NCBI GenBank assembly: GCA_003833135.1
Contig: QZLH01000429.1
Location: 1-64,000 of the forward strand
Direction: 5' to 3'
Source: Oehlia diaphana
Taxonomy: Eukaryota; Glomeromycota; Glomeromycetes; Glomerales; Glomeraceae
DNA: 64,000 nucleotides
Shown in pieces: positions 37,576 to 48,700 of this stretch. Each line of letters opens with the position of its first letter. The stretch's first letter is position 1. The notes under the pieces are model-generated. The model searched no databases. It worked only from the letters and a program-made list of their open reading frames with translations, and was not told where the DNA came from. Made by a program: the position numbers and the translations under genes.

Positions 37576-37900
37576 GTTATCAAATTGCTTAATAATTCGA
37601 GTCACTATTTATATCCTGTATCTTTTTATGAATTACAAAATAAAATTATAATTAATAATATGACTAATATTCGTACTGTACACGGGTGTACAGTATCTGG
37701 TTTCCAAAAGGAAAAAATTTCATTTAATACGAGATTTTCGTTTTTGAAAGATAACTTGCCATGAAAGTCAGGACTCAGGAAGGCAAAGTACACAATATTT
37801 ATAACCAATCGTCCATCTTTAAAATTAATTTATGCATTAGTTCGTTTATCAGGCAAAAGCGTCATTCTTGATATATAATAATAAAATAAAAATAAATATA
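37576..37900. other. Intergenic spacer
   Basis: Contains a short palindromic pair cgtactgtacac / gtgtacagtatc at about 37673-37697. No gene seen. Confidence 0.5.
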
Positions 37901-38866
37901 CAACTACTTGGACAAAAGTAGCGGACACCCCATTAACTTTAAATTTATATAATATTAATGCCTGAAACTCTATGTGATCACACAAATTCTCGTAAGCATA
38001 TGTATTGAATTTTTCATTGCTAGCTTACATGTTATTATATGGTTTGTGAAAAAATTGTAAAAAAGAAAATTGAACTAAAATTGCAATAAATTTATATTAT
38101 TTTCGCATTTACTTACAATTGTACATATTAAAAATGGTTAAATTTTATATCATTTAAAAGCTATTTCTTTAAAGAATTAGCATATAAATTTTATATCTTT
38201 ATCTTTTCTAGAAAATTAGAAATCAAAAAAATACTGACGTCAATTATATTTTCATTTTTTAATTTAACCATTTACAAAAAAAAAATCACTTTTTAATTAT
38301 TTAATTAATGGAGTTATATGAAAGCTTGTGATATAAAATTTTATGTATTTTTTAGTGTTCATTTTATCACATATTAAAATTTTGAGTAATATTAATAGGA
38401 TTTTATAAAAAATCGCCATAGCGATGTGTCGCAAGTGTCACGTGACTTTACATATATGAATAATTTGTCACCCAGCGTCACACCCTCTAGTTTTCCATTT
38501 TTATTATTTATTCTGGGGACGAATTTTTTCAGTGCAAAAAATCCTATTTGTCACACACTATACATCACATGCTTAATTTCGGCCAAATTTTATAACGCTG
38601 GCCAAAATATCCTTTTTTGGCCTTTTAGGTAACGTTACACGATCCAAAAAAGGCAATTTTATTTTTTTAGCAAAATTCAAGTTTTTGTTACACAAAACTT
38701 CCCAAAAAGGAAATTATTTGACGATCTTTTAATTCCGGCCGGAATTATAAAATCACGTGACACTGGCGATGCATCGCCATGGCGATAAAAAACAAAACCC
38801 TATTAATATGTATGTTTTTGAGCAATTGAGCAAAATTAGGTGTCTGCTACTTTTGTCCAAGTAGTG
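37901..38866. mobile_element. Tc1/mariner-like MITE, about 1 kb
   Basis: Both ends carry the inverted repeat CTACTTGGACAAAAGTAGC followed by GGACACC or AGACACC. One extra A is present at the left tip. The element is bounded by TA at 37899-37900 and 38867-38868, the target used by Tc1/mariner elements. No transposase frame. It contains the separate element at 38396-38802. Confidence 0.88.
38396..38802. mobile_element. Nested 407-bp inverted-repeat element flanked by TTAA
   Basis: The ends TAGGATTTTATAAAAAATCG and (minus strand) TAGGGTTTTGTTTTTTATCG are inverted. The match continues for about 50 bp through CGCCAT-GCGATG and AGTGTCACGTGA. TTAA lies directly outside both ends (38392-38395 and 38803-38806). 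That is the target signature of piggyBac-type elements, though TA-type insertion is also possible in this AT-rich context. The open frame on the plus strand inside it is not gene-like. Confidence 0.75.
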
Positions 38867-40353
38867 TACAGTATGTCTATCAAGAATCATAGGTACTGTT
38901 ACGAAAATTATTTTTTATATTATTTTATTAGTATATATTTTATTTTTATTATATATATTGGGAAAACAACAGAAGATTAGATAATAAATGGCTGGATGAT
39001 GATCATCGGAGGCTTAGTACAATTTCAAAGGACGATTTGTATTACGGATTATTTGGCCAAATGACAAGTTGAACTATAGATGAAAATGTACCAAATTTTG
39101 GAAGATATTTAACATTTATCGTTTATTATTGTTTAATTATATACAGTTTATTAATTTCCGATTTATTTATTAATAAAACACGAATATTTTATTTATTGAT
39201 TAATTTGTGTTAATCATTTATTGATAGACTCATTTTATTTTACATATCTTTATTGAATTTTGTCCTATACTTGCCTATAGAATTGATACCGATTTCTTAC
39301 CGATTTATTGCCGAATTGTGTAAATTATCAAATATTTTATTTCCGTTACTACCGGACCAATCGGTAGTGACAGTATCTATAAACATATATTTTTGCTTCA
39401 CACGTGACACTGTGCAACAGAAAAATTTTCGGACTTAATAACGGTTTCATATTGTCGGGTAATTTGAATCAAAGTTTAAAATTAATTTAGTGCATTCAAT
39501 AACTAATTAACTTTTTTAATTTTTTTAATCCTTTTTCACATGAATGTAAAATAGTAAATGAGAGAATTGTGTAATATCTCAAATGTATCAATAGCGTAAC
39601 TTTTGCATCACCTTTCATAACAATAGTCCGAAGTGTAACGAAGGACTAAATAATCATGTCGATTTGTAACATAAATAAATTATTGGTTATCAAAATTCTT
39701 TATTTAAATATTTTTCATGCATTAAATTATTATATTTAGTCAACAAAGTTAAAAATCAACAACGGAAAAGGTCAAATTATGCATATAATTCATAAATTAT
39801 TATTTATGGTAGCACCGGGGAAATTTTACAAAATTTCTCTAATCATGCGTAATTATTGAATTTTTTTAAAATTAACAAAAAAAAAAATGTTTAGACTCTA
39901 TCATAAAGACATAATATTTTGCAGGATGATTCAAAGCTCTATTTTCATGAGAACTTATGGAAGAACCTTAGCGTTATAATGTTATCGACAATTTCCAACT
40001 TGCGATGTTGTGATTTTTAATTTGAATCTATTTTATCATAAATTACAGCAAATTATTCTTGTTTTGTGGTTTTTAATTCGAATGATCATCATGGTTTAGA
40101 AACGACAATGAATCTTTGTAAATATAATACACTAAATACAAAGTGCGTTTCACCATGAACGACAGCTTAAAATAAGAATATTTTCCTTGTATTTAAAATA
40201 TATATATATCCCCGTGATAAAAAAAAATTTAATCTCCTCGTCATCTCAATAATTTTCACCTCGCTATTTTCTTAATAATTTTCATCTCCTTGTTATCTTC
40301 TTAACAATTTTTATCTCCTTGTTATCTTCTTTTTTTTCTATCAGCTCCTAAAA
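38867..40353. other. Intergenic, no gene seen
   Basis: AT-rich. A copy of the GTCCGAAG-type inverted motif (AGTCCGAAG...GAAGGACT) is at 39625-39647. The 3' end is the leader of the following gene. Confidence 0.5.
40235..40345 (+). repeat. Pyrimidine-rich tandem repeats in the probable 5' leader
   Basis: About four imperfect copies of a 26-29 bp unit of the type atctccttgttatcttctta plus acaattttt end just before the ATG at 40354. C+T-rich tracts close to starts are common promoter or leader features in fungi. Confidence 0.6.
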
Positions 40354-41887
40354 ATGAATTCACTAGTTGTTCTTTATAAAATACTTCGTAAATTTCATAG
40401 AGAATTAAAGCGTGTAGAAAAGTTTTTCTTGTATACATATATTATAGATATGGTCACATATTGTTTACTGTTCATTGGCACTTTAATTTTAACAGGAGAT
40501 TTCGAAGTTAATTTAATACAATTTCCAATATTATTTTTTCCTATATTATCAGGAATGATTATGGTAATATAATGTTTTATATTTGAATATTGTTTAATAT
40601 ATTTAATACTAGTTATTAATTTATTTTAATATTTGTAGTTCTATGGTAAGACCGTTTACCACGGATTAGCATTCCTTGGTGTACATTCGTTTCCTATCTT
40701 TGGAGGAATAGCTTATTTTTACACTCAACGTTTTAATTGTAAAGACAATACTATCGCATGTAACGCAAATAATCCAATCTTTTATGTAGGTGTGGGTTTT
40801 TTAATTGCACTTGTAGTTATATTTCAATCGCTATATACATTATATGTATATTTATTATGGAAGAAAAGGTAAATGATAACATCTTTTAATTATGTAACTA
40901 AAAAAATAATAATAATAATTTTAAAATTTATATTTTTTTTCTTATTTTAGTATATGGCCTTTAGTATATGAATTCAAACATTCTAGACATGATGAAATTA
41001 AAAGTAAATAATCCGTTTATTCAGCATATATATATATATTTAGTTTCTAAATTCTTCTTTTTCTTTTGCTTAGAAATGCATGCGATCTATGAAGTTCAAT
41101 TCCCACTGTTCCATGCGCAGATAATGATAGTTGGGCTATGGATAACTGCTTATTTAATAGGAATAATTGGTATAGACATAATGGAACTAGCAAAAAGACG
41201 AATTAGTATTCGAAGATTATTTTTCAATTATCAAGTGCCAATCAACGTAATATTTCTTTATTACTCGTTTTTTATGCTCAAAGGTGTAAGTACATTATTT
41301 TCTTTTTTGTTCTTTAATATAATGTAATTATACTAAACAAATTTGACAAATATATTTAGGTGAGGGATGAGAAACACTACTTAATGTTTATTGTTTACAT
41401 CGGAAACATTATTCAAGCCTTATTATTATATTTTGATTTGTCTAGTTACTGCAAACAATATAATTTATTGGCAAAATTAACTTCCGAGTTAGAATGCTAT
41501 CATTATTCTATGCAACTTAATATGTTTTTTTTATACGGTAATTTCACATAATTTATGTGTTTTAAATTAGTAAATTAATATAAAAGTTATACTAATAATT
41601 CTTTTTTAAAAAAATATATATATATAATAGCATGTTTATGCTGGGTTATTTTAGCGCTATCAACATGGAACACCATTAGGTGTCATAAAAATTTCAATAG
41701 ACATATGGCATTTTATAGTATGTAAATTTTATTCTTCATTCTCATTATTCATTTTTTTCTCTTCAATACTAATAATTAATCAACTCCTTAAATAGTTCAA
41801 TATGAGCCACCTCCTCCAGAATTTCAATCCGGGAGAAAATTAGTAATAAGAGAATCAGTTGAGCCAAAGCCTTCACACATCGTATAA
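40354..41887 (+). CDS. Multi-span membrane protein, seven exons
   Basis: Exons 40354-40563, 40639-40868, 40951-41003, 41074-41285, 41360-41537, 41631-41717 and 41796-41887 join in frame to 353 residues, with GT..AG introns of 70-93 bp. Seven or eight hydrophobic segments are visible: YIIDMVTYCLLFIGTLIL, FPILFFPILSGMIMVFYG, HGLAFLGVHSFPIFGGIAYF, VGVGFLIALVVIFQSLYTLY, IMIVGLWITAYLIGIIGI, VPINVIFLYYSFFMLKG, LMFIVYIGNIIQALLLYF and ACLCWVILALSTW. A short hydrophilic tail (QYEPPPPEFQSGRKLV) follows. The first 25 residues are basic and probably cytoplasmic. Topology suits a receptor or channel, but no STE3 or other receptor signature is visible. It lies 2.9 kb from the nearest CaaX peptide gene. Confidence 0.87.
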
Positions 41888-42478
41888 ATAAACAATATTT
41901 CAAAGTCAAATTTTTTTAGAAGAAATGTACGAATATTCTAATAAATAATGTAAAAGATTAATAAAAATAATTTTTTCCTCTAACAAATGAAAAAACTGAA
42001 GTCTGAAGCAGTGGATAATTATTTTCTAGCTCAAACAAATTAATTTTATTAATAATTGATAAGAGAAATAAATTTAATGAAAACTATTTTTTTTAAAAAC
42101 ATTGATTGAAACTTATTGTGCTTAATAATTGATAAAATTCTAATTAAACTTTTTTTTAAAAAATTTTCTTTAATCCCTTTTAAAGAAATATGTTTATGTT
42201 TGAAACAGTAAAGTGTTAAATATCCGATTTTGAGTATTAAGTTGACAAAATTTAGAAATTTCATAGATTTTCATAATGTAACACTATTTATTATGTTTAG
42301 ACGCACTCATGTGGATGGTAAACTTTTGACTGCGGCTTTTTTTTCGATTACGATAAATAAATCGTTTTTATAACTTAGAAATGCGATTCAACAAATCAAG
42401 GACAAATCGAGCCACGTTAACTATCGTTACCTAGTGTTATCAAGTTTGTTAAAATATTCGCTTGTTAGAGTATTATTA
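41888..42478. other. Intergenic
   Basis: AT-rich 3' flank; nothing recognised. Confidence 0.55.
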
Positions 42479-42596
42479 CCGTATTTTGCGGTATATAAGC
42501 ACCCCTTTTTTGCACTTGATGCCGGCCAAGATCCTCATAATTTTGGCCAAAATCGCCATAATTCTGGTCAGGGTGCTTACTTACCGCAAAATACGG
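42479..42596. mobile_element. 118-bp foldback MITE
   Basis: The arms CCGTATTTTGCGGTATATAA plus GCACCC and, inverted, GGGTGCTTACTTACCGCAAA plus ATACGG pair over 26 bp with two mismatches. TA flanks both sides (42477-42478, 42597-42598). The centre holds inverted ggccaa/ttggcc motifs. The size and TA flanks suggest a Tc1/mariner-type MITE. Confidence 0.85.
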
Positions 42597-44635
42597 TATG
42601 TTATTTCTTTTATTAACTATTGTATTGGTCTATCTTTCTGCAAGATTATGAAAGTTTTTATATAATGTCTCGAAAACTTTGTTCACGGCGCATTTTTCGG
42701 TTGTGACTGATTTTGTGTAACAACCTTTTTGCTAAAAATTTATTTATTTTGCAAAACTTTTACAAATAAAATAATATAAAGTACAATAGAGTTATAAAAT
42801 TTAACATATATATTAATGTATTTTATTAATTTATTCATAATAAAGTTACATAATTAAGGAAATTATCTAAATGACGAAATGATGTCATTAGTAATCACTG
42901 CATTGTTTCCCAATCATTAAAAATATTCTGATCAACATAAAAGTTGGTTCTCAATAAACTGTCTTGCTCATTTTCAAAAGATATCATCACCTGAATCATA
43001 TTCCAGTTGAAGTAAAATTAGTGTCATAGGATCATTTATTTCTATATTTCTAAAAAAAAAGAAAGAAAGAATAACTGCATTAATAAGTCATCCTAACCCT
43101 AATCCTACATTTAACTCCTAGCACACTTCCCTTATCTTAACCCTATGTTAATACTAATTCTACGCCCTTACCCTAATCCTACCAAACTCAAAACTTACCT
43201 AATTCTTCATGAAATTGTTGAAACGTGGTAAATAAAAGATAGGAAAGGATGAAATGAAAAGGTCTTCGACACAACTATATGAAAGGAAAAATAAAAAATA
43301 AGAAAGAAGAAAGAAAAAGAGACGTGTGGGAAAGAGAATTAAATTACTGATCATAATATATGTAAATCATGGGATACCAAATAGTTTGTATATCTTTTTT
43401 GAAATAATATAATTTTTTTTATTATTAATGATGACAAATAACTATTGTCACCACATTGTGCCAAATAATAAGTTTTTTTCAATAAAAATATAAAAGAAAT
43501 TTATTGAAAATATTCTTGTTGTTCCTATTCACTTATGTGAAGTTGCGACGCAAAAATACATAACCTAAAAAGGGAGTTTATTTTAGAAAATGAGATAATT
43601 AAAAATAATTTGAAATATTTTTATTTAATTACAAGTCACCCTTTGTATGAAATTCAAGTCAAATGCTTGCGCAATAAAAATCACGTGCAATCTGCGCAAA
43701 TAAATCCTGATTTGCGCGTTATAACCAAATACCTAATATCCCAAATCCCAAATCCCACGTCAAAATAAGTATCTAATTTAATGCATAGGGTGATTGCGCC
43801 CATGATTATATGCCGCCTCAAAATCAAATGAATATCTGATATAGCGCAATTTGTGCAAAAATTGCGGAATTTTTTAAAATTAAGGTCGTGCAATGCGCAG
43901 ATTTGAATCACGTGCAATTTGCGGAAATCAAAAGTAAGTTGCGCTTCGCAAATTCCGCAAATAAATTTCATACTGGGCCCGCTTCACTCACTCACTCACT
44001 TGCTTGCACCACCTGGCTCGCTGCGTGTATGAAATTGAGTTTTGTTCTAGTGGTAATTAAGTGAGCGTAATATACCGGAGGCGCCTATTTAAACATAATA
44101 CAATTATTATCATTTTACGGAATTTAGTGATAACAAATGCAGTTTAAAATCTTACCAAAGATATCGTACGTGTGCTCTGTGCATATATATAACAGAGATT
44201 ATAAGATAACGTTATATATTAGTTATGTACAGTATATTAATCATATTATCCAATTATATCAAATTAACTTACATATTTGCATCAAATCCGTTTTCGTCAT
44301 ATAAAACGTGATTATGGGTTGGTCGAGATGTCCCCAGTAGTCCAGCATGACTTATGACTTAATAAATCTATAAGGATTTAAGTCATTAAGAAATGCTACA
44401 AATTTATAACAATGTAAATTTAATTACTTGCACCGACCTACTAGTATTTTCTCCTTTTATTGGAAAAAACCCTCTTCTGTACCACAAAAATGTGATAGTA
44501 GGTCTATACTTAGCATCAAGAACTTAACACGCGGCTATAGTAAAAACAAATTAATTCTCATTAGATTCGTCGTAATTAAAATTAACGAAATGCACGAATA
44601 AATAAATCTAAGAATAATATAGAATAAATACCTAC
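42597..44635. other. Intergenic with telomere-like and GCGCAA-rich patches
   Basis: 43090-43190 contains several ccctaa-like hexamers (ctaaccctaatcctac; cttaccctaatcctacc), like a decayed interstitial telomere repeat. 43665-43965 is dotted with gcgcaa/ttgcgc and aatttgcgg motifs in both orientations, with similar gtatgaaatt sequences at its two borders (about 43646 and, inverted, 43966); it may be a worn inverted-repeat element. A short (cact)n run is at 43984-44000. No gene. Confidence 0.45.
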
Positions 44636-45530
44636 CATCTCGGTAAAACATTCTTCTATGCTTTCTCCCATGCTTTCTCCCACAAGTCTGATAAAATGTT
44701 TTTAACAATCCTTTAACCATATTTGTCAAATCCAATATTATTCCGTAACGCCTGGTTTGAACTCTAACGCTGCATAACATGATGCTCTAGAGCTCATGAG
44801 CAACAGAAGACGGATGATTGCTGCCGCCTGAAGAAATGCAAAAATAATATATTAAAGATAATTATTAATCTCTTTAAAAATAATTCGTGTGAAAAAAAAA
44901 TAGTTTACCGGGATTAGGATGTATCAAAATAGTAGGCTCTTCTATTACAAATGGAAGATGATCAGGAATGAGGATGAATTCATTCATTCAAGTTTGACGT
45001 TCATCTTTAGGCGGACATTAGCACAATATTGTTTTTTTTTTGGTTTATCCATGTGTTCACTTTACACTGTGTTGCAACACCAATAATTGTATCACCAACA
45101 CGCTTAATTTTGGCATATAAATCTTGGAAGAACGCAAAAAATAAGCTGAGGTAGAGATTTTTGCTATATTACCAGCCTTCACCCAAGCTATTTAATGGTT
45201 CCTCAACATTTCTTATAGGAATTTGTACGTAATATGGGAGGTCTCTTATTGGGATATTCTGTTGAAGATTGATAAAATAATATTAGAAGCTTGGATGATC
45301 ATACAAAATAGGTTTATATTATCAACTTACCAATATATAATACATGTATTAACAAATTCTTTCATGAATGTATTAATAGTATGATCAGGTAAATCTTCAT
45401 CATTTAAAAAGTCCAAAAATTCAAAAGTGGCAACTCGTAAACTGCATACACCATCTTTTGGCTGGAACTGATGCTCCTTTGATGATTGATAGTACTGAAT
45501 TGTTGGAGTGGGAAAAATCCTAGCGTCCAC
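44636..45530 (-). pseudogene. Argonaute pseudogene (linker, MID and part of PIWI)
   Basis: Three exon-like pieces are visible. 45530-45331 encodes VDARIFPTPTIQYYQSSKEH, FQPKDGVCSLR and TFMKEFVNTC, matching the linker before the MID domain. 45258-44909 encodes NIPIRDLPYYVQIPIRNVEE, LYAKIKRVGDTIIGVATQC, then IPDHLPFVIEEPTIL and HPNPG. 44827-44636 encodes HPSSVAHEL and RVQTRRYGIILDLTNMVKGL, LLKTFYQTCGRK and FYRDG, the PIWI core. Argonautes bind small RNAs in RNA silencing. Here the GADVTHP segment that carries the first catalytic Asp is shortened to IHPNPG. A TAA follows GEGW and a TAG follows AHEL. The N-terminal and PAZ parts and everything after FYRDG are absent. It is dead. Confidence 0.85.
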
Positions 45531-45662
45531 CTGTAATATTAAATTCGCTAATTTATTCCTATGATGCATAAATCATATTCCAAACCTACCACAGACATAT
45601 TGATACTTATTCCGAATTGTTGGAGGTATTCATTGCCTCGATAATTGTGCTCGAAGGAACAA

Positions 45663-46010
45663 TGCGAACGTGCAAAACGCACACTTTCATCATTGGAATT
45701 GATTCTCTTTTGAAGATATTGACTTCTATACTGCTTTGACAAGTGCCAATTTGAAGAATCGAATCAAGATTTATTTTCAAGATGGTAAAATCTACAAACG
45801 TCAAGTCCACGAAATCATTTTAGTTGGTAGATATCTGAATTCTTTAACGGCAAAGAATTAAATAATCTATAATTCTGATGAAGCAGCTGCTTATGGTGCT
45901 GTAATACAAGCTGCTATTTTATTTCATAACAATAATAATTCTGAAAAAAATTCAATTTAATGTTACTTTGATGTTGCTTTTTTTCTCTTGGTATCGAAAT
46001 TTGTGATATC
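45663..46010 (+). pseudogene. Hsp70 (DnaK family) fragment
   Basis: Plus-strand pieces follow the order of Hsp70's nucleotide-binding domain: CERAKRTLSS, then in another frame EDIDFYTALTSANL, KRQVHEIILVGRYLNSL, SDEAAAYGAVIQAAILFHN, and after a stop at 45958-45960 SLGIEICDI. Hsp70 normally reads IHDIVLVGGSTRIP and DEAVAYGAAVQAAIL here. At least two frameshifts and two stops are present, and the LVGGSTR loop is altered to LVGRYLN. The piece begins 133 bp beyond the first Argonaute exon and is transcribed the other way, so the two were probably brought together by rearrangement. Confidence 0.8.
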
Positions 46011-47635
46011 AAAATTATATAATAATTTCAATGTATGAAGGTAAATTCGGAATGGCACCAAATATAGCTTGTCCCAAATGCGTTCCTCCATGACAATATC
46101 TCTAGCTTTTTTTATCCTAATTCTAACTCTTCAAGGTGGATGCAAGAGTTCACTTTTAAATTCGAGACCGGCTTCCTATAAAATAAACACATTCTGACGT
46201 TTCGGTGGACGGTATAACTTCCCTTTGCTCTTTTCAAATTGAGCAATAACCATATTCTTTTCTGCTTTCTTTTCTCATTAGTAACAAATCATTGTTGTGA
46301 ACTTTCGTTTTTGTAAATCACAATAAATAACTTTCTCTATTTGGTTGGATAATATTAAAAGCTTCCTAATGATTTGGATAAGTTCCAAGAGTTTTGAATT
46401 TTCGTTCAAGAGGTTGAAAGAATATGCCTTTCCACTCCTTTTGAATTTAATGGTTCGAGTTGTTCAGATATTTCCGGTTATTTTGGTTTATTTGTTTATG
46501 GAGAAAGTTTTTAGAAACTTCTTTTAAAGAAGGATTTAGCATTTTCCATGGTTTATGATTATATGGCAATTATAAGAGTGATGGTGGATCTGCTAATATA
46601 TTATTTGGGACGGATGATAGTATTATAGTACGTACTTCATGCTGAACCCATTAATCAAGGTACGCTCTTAAATTTAAATAATAATTAGTATAACATTCTT
46701 ATAATATGATAATTACAAAATAAAAGCCAAATAAATACCTACCGTTACCACCGATTATAGAATGATTAATTACAGTAATTCCTACTTCACATAAACTTTA
46801 TTGTTTTTAATCATTTAGAATAAATTTTTATGCGATTTGAAGCATGTCAGATTATTGTTGAGATTCACATTATTGTTAAATTTTGTTTGGCATTGAAGCC
46901 TCATCATTATCCGATTATCCAACAAATCAATAGATTGAATTATACTGCTAATTCACAAACCACCAGCGAATTTAATCGTAATTTTTCCAATGAACCAGTT
47001 ACTAAAGTTATAATGTGCTACCTCTTCAACTCATATAACCTCTCGTCTAACATTACACGTAAAAGAATCAAGAGAGATCCGCTAAAGAATATACTGAAAT
47101 AGTCTAAGTGAAATACTAAATAATCTCCGATGTTATTTTTTTCTGTCAAGATAAAAGAAAAACATTACATCACATAATAATCCTCGTTACACACCAAACG
47201 CTCTTGATCCCAACCTCATCATAAGGAATTTAACGCTCCCTCTGCATCACATGACCAAGAAGCACGTTCTATACACTTCCTCGATCACGTAAATTAAGAT
47301 GATCATCTTCGGGTTGAGTCACGCTATAACTATAAGTATTTTGATTATAATATATTAATATAAGATACATTTACGACAGTGTGTATCTTCACTTTTTCTT
47401 TATTGGAAAATATTGATATACCTTTCCCACCTCTAACCATCCAAGAAAAATACATCACTTCATAATTCTCGGTATACACAAAACGCTCTTGATCTCAACT
47501 TATCAATAAGGAATTTAACGTCCCTGTAACCAAAAATCCTCTGAATGGTTGAAAATTATATAGATCAATATAATCCACTAAATATAATAACATATCTTGT
47601 CACATAGGTTTTTTCTTCAATTATAATATACCACT
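46011..47635. other. Decayed region with a diverged direct repeat
   Basis: A block of about 85 bp at 47157-47240 recurs at 47443-47525 (acacaaaacgctcttgatct; ataaggaatttaacg) with about 75-80 percent identity. Short frames at 46345-46527 and 46830-47102 were not recognised. Confidence 0.45.
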
Positions 47636-48331
47636 TCATAAGTAAAAGCCTATTGTGAATATTATCCACATAATGCACACTTTACTTTCTCCAGATTTTG
47701 ACTTCGCTGAGATCATCCATATGCTTCCCAAAATCATGCAATGTTTAAAAGCCCAATAAATCATAAACTCTTCTGCAGTAAAATCAGGATACTTTCTGGT
47801 TAATGTGTTGATATGAAGTGTTCCCGCTGCGTCTCCAGAATTCTCCTGCATTACTCGCACGCCATAAATGCAATAGTGTCTCACCACACGGAATCGTAAA
47901 ATTGGGAGTAATGGTTTAATCAAATAACTATCATCACTTTGCCTATTAAAATAAATATATTAATATAAATAATCAAATAATATTTAAATATTATAATTCT
48001 AAATTGAAATAATTAAATAATTATCATTATAAAGATAAATAAGGAGACTTTTCAATACTTAGTTGTAATTCTTTATTATGATTTAAAAAGTACTTGAATT
48101 AGATGAAAAAGTTCTATACGCTGCAACAAGGAAAACTAGAATATTGAACTGATGTTGTGCGTCAAATGTTAAGGGATGAACACCTGTTAGGATCCCGAAT
48201 TGATTAAGCATAAAAGTGAATATTCAGATTAACTTACATGCATTGAAGCAGTATCTGTTGCTGTAATTGGAATTCAACAATAGTACTATCTGATCCAAGT
48301 AATAGATCTAGTTTGAGCTGTGGAGTAATTC
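47636..48331 (-). pseudogene. Two-exon gene remnant of unknown family
   Basis: Exon 48331-48238 encodes ITPQLKLDLLLGSDSTIVEF and QLQQQILLQCM. It ends in a good donor (gtaagt) and joins in frame to 47942-47636, which encodes QSDDSYLIKPLLPILRFRVV, MQENSGDAAGTLHINTLTRK, YPDFTAEEFMIYWAFKHCMI and LGSIWMISAKSKSGESKVCI before a TGA. No start exon could be found; the region further upstream has been hit by the element at 48373. I recognise no domain. Because the splice join is clean it may be the live 3' end of a gene whose 5' part I could not find. Confidence 0.4.
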
Positions 48332-48372
48332 CTATAATGTTTAAAATGTAATTTAGCAATTAGAGTAATCAC

Positions 48373-48692
48373 TAGGGTTGCAGACATTTCTTTTGCCAAG
48401 GGTAGTTACCTTACGACATACGTCACGTCAAGATACAACATATGCTGTAATACAAGAAAAAAAAAAATTTTTCATATCAAACCTACTTAAACCTACTTGT
48501 AATGATCAATTACTACAGTAATTGCTATACTTAATTTTGGCTGAAAGTACAATTTGGCCAGAGTTAAAATTAAAATTACTACCTTACTACCCCATACGTC
48601 AATACGGCAAAATATTTGAAAAGTAGTATCTTCTTACTACATTGACGTATTGACGTATAAGGTAACTACCTTAAGATATGTCTGCAACCTTA
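48373..48692. mobile_element. 320-bp hAT-like MITE with intact 8-bp target duplication
   Basis: The termini TAGGGTTGCAGACAT and (minus strand) TAAGGTTGCAGACAT are inverted repeats that continue through GGTAGTTACCTTA and ACGTCA motifs for about 55 bp. GTAATCAC flanks both sides exactly (48365-48372 and 48693-48700). It has no coding capacity. The perfect duplication suggests a fairly recent insertion. Confidence 0.93.
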
Positions 48693-48700
48693 GTAATCAC

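Noticed and set aside
38426..38632. 68-codon frame starting near a transposon end
   Set aside because: Entirely inside the TTAA-flanked element and not resembling any transposase.
40354..41887. Identification as an STE3 pheromone receptor
   Set aside because: Only topology and length fit; the STE3 hallmark motifs are not visible, so no symbol was given.
43681..43971. 96-codon minus-strand frame
   Set aside because: It covers the GCGCAA-rich patch that looks like a worn repeat, and no domain is visible.
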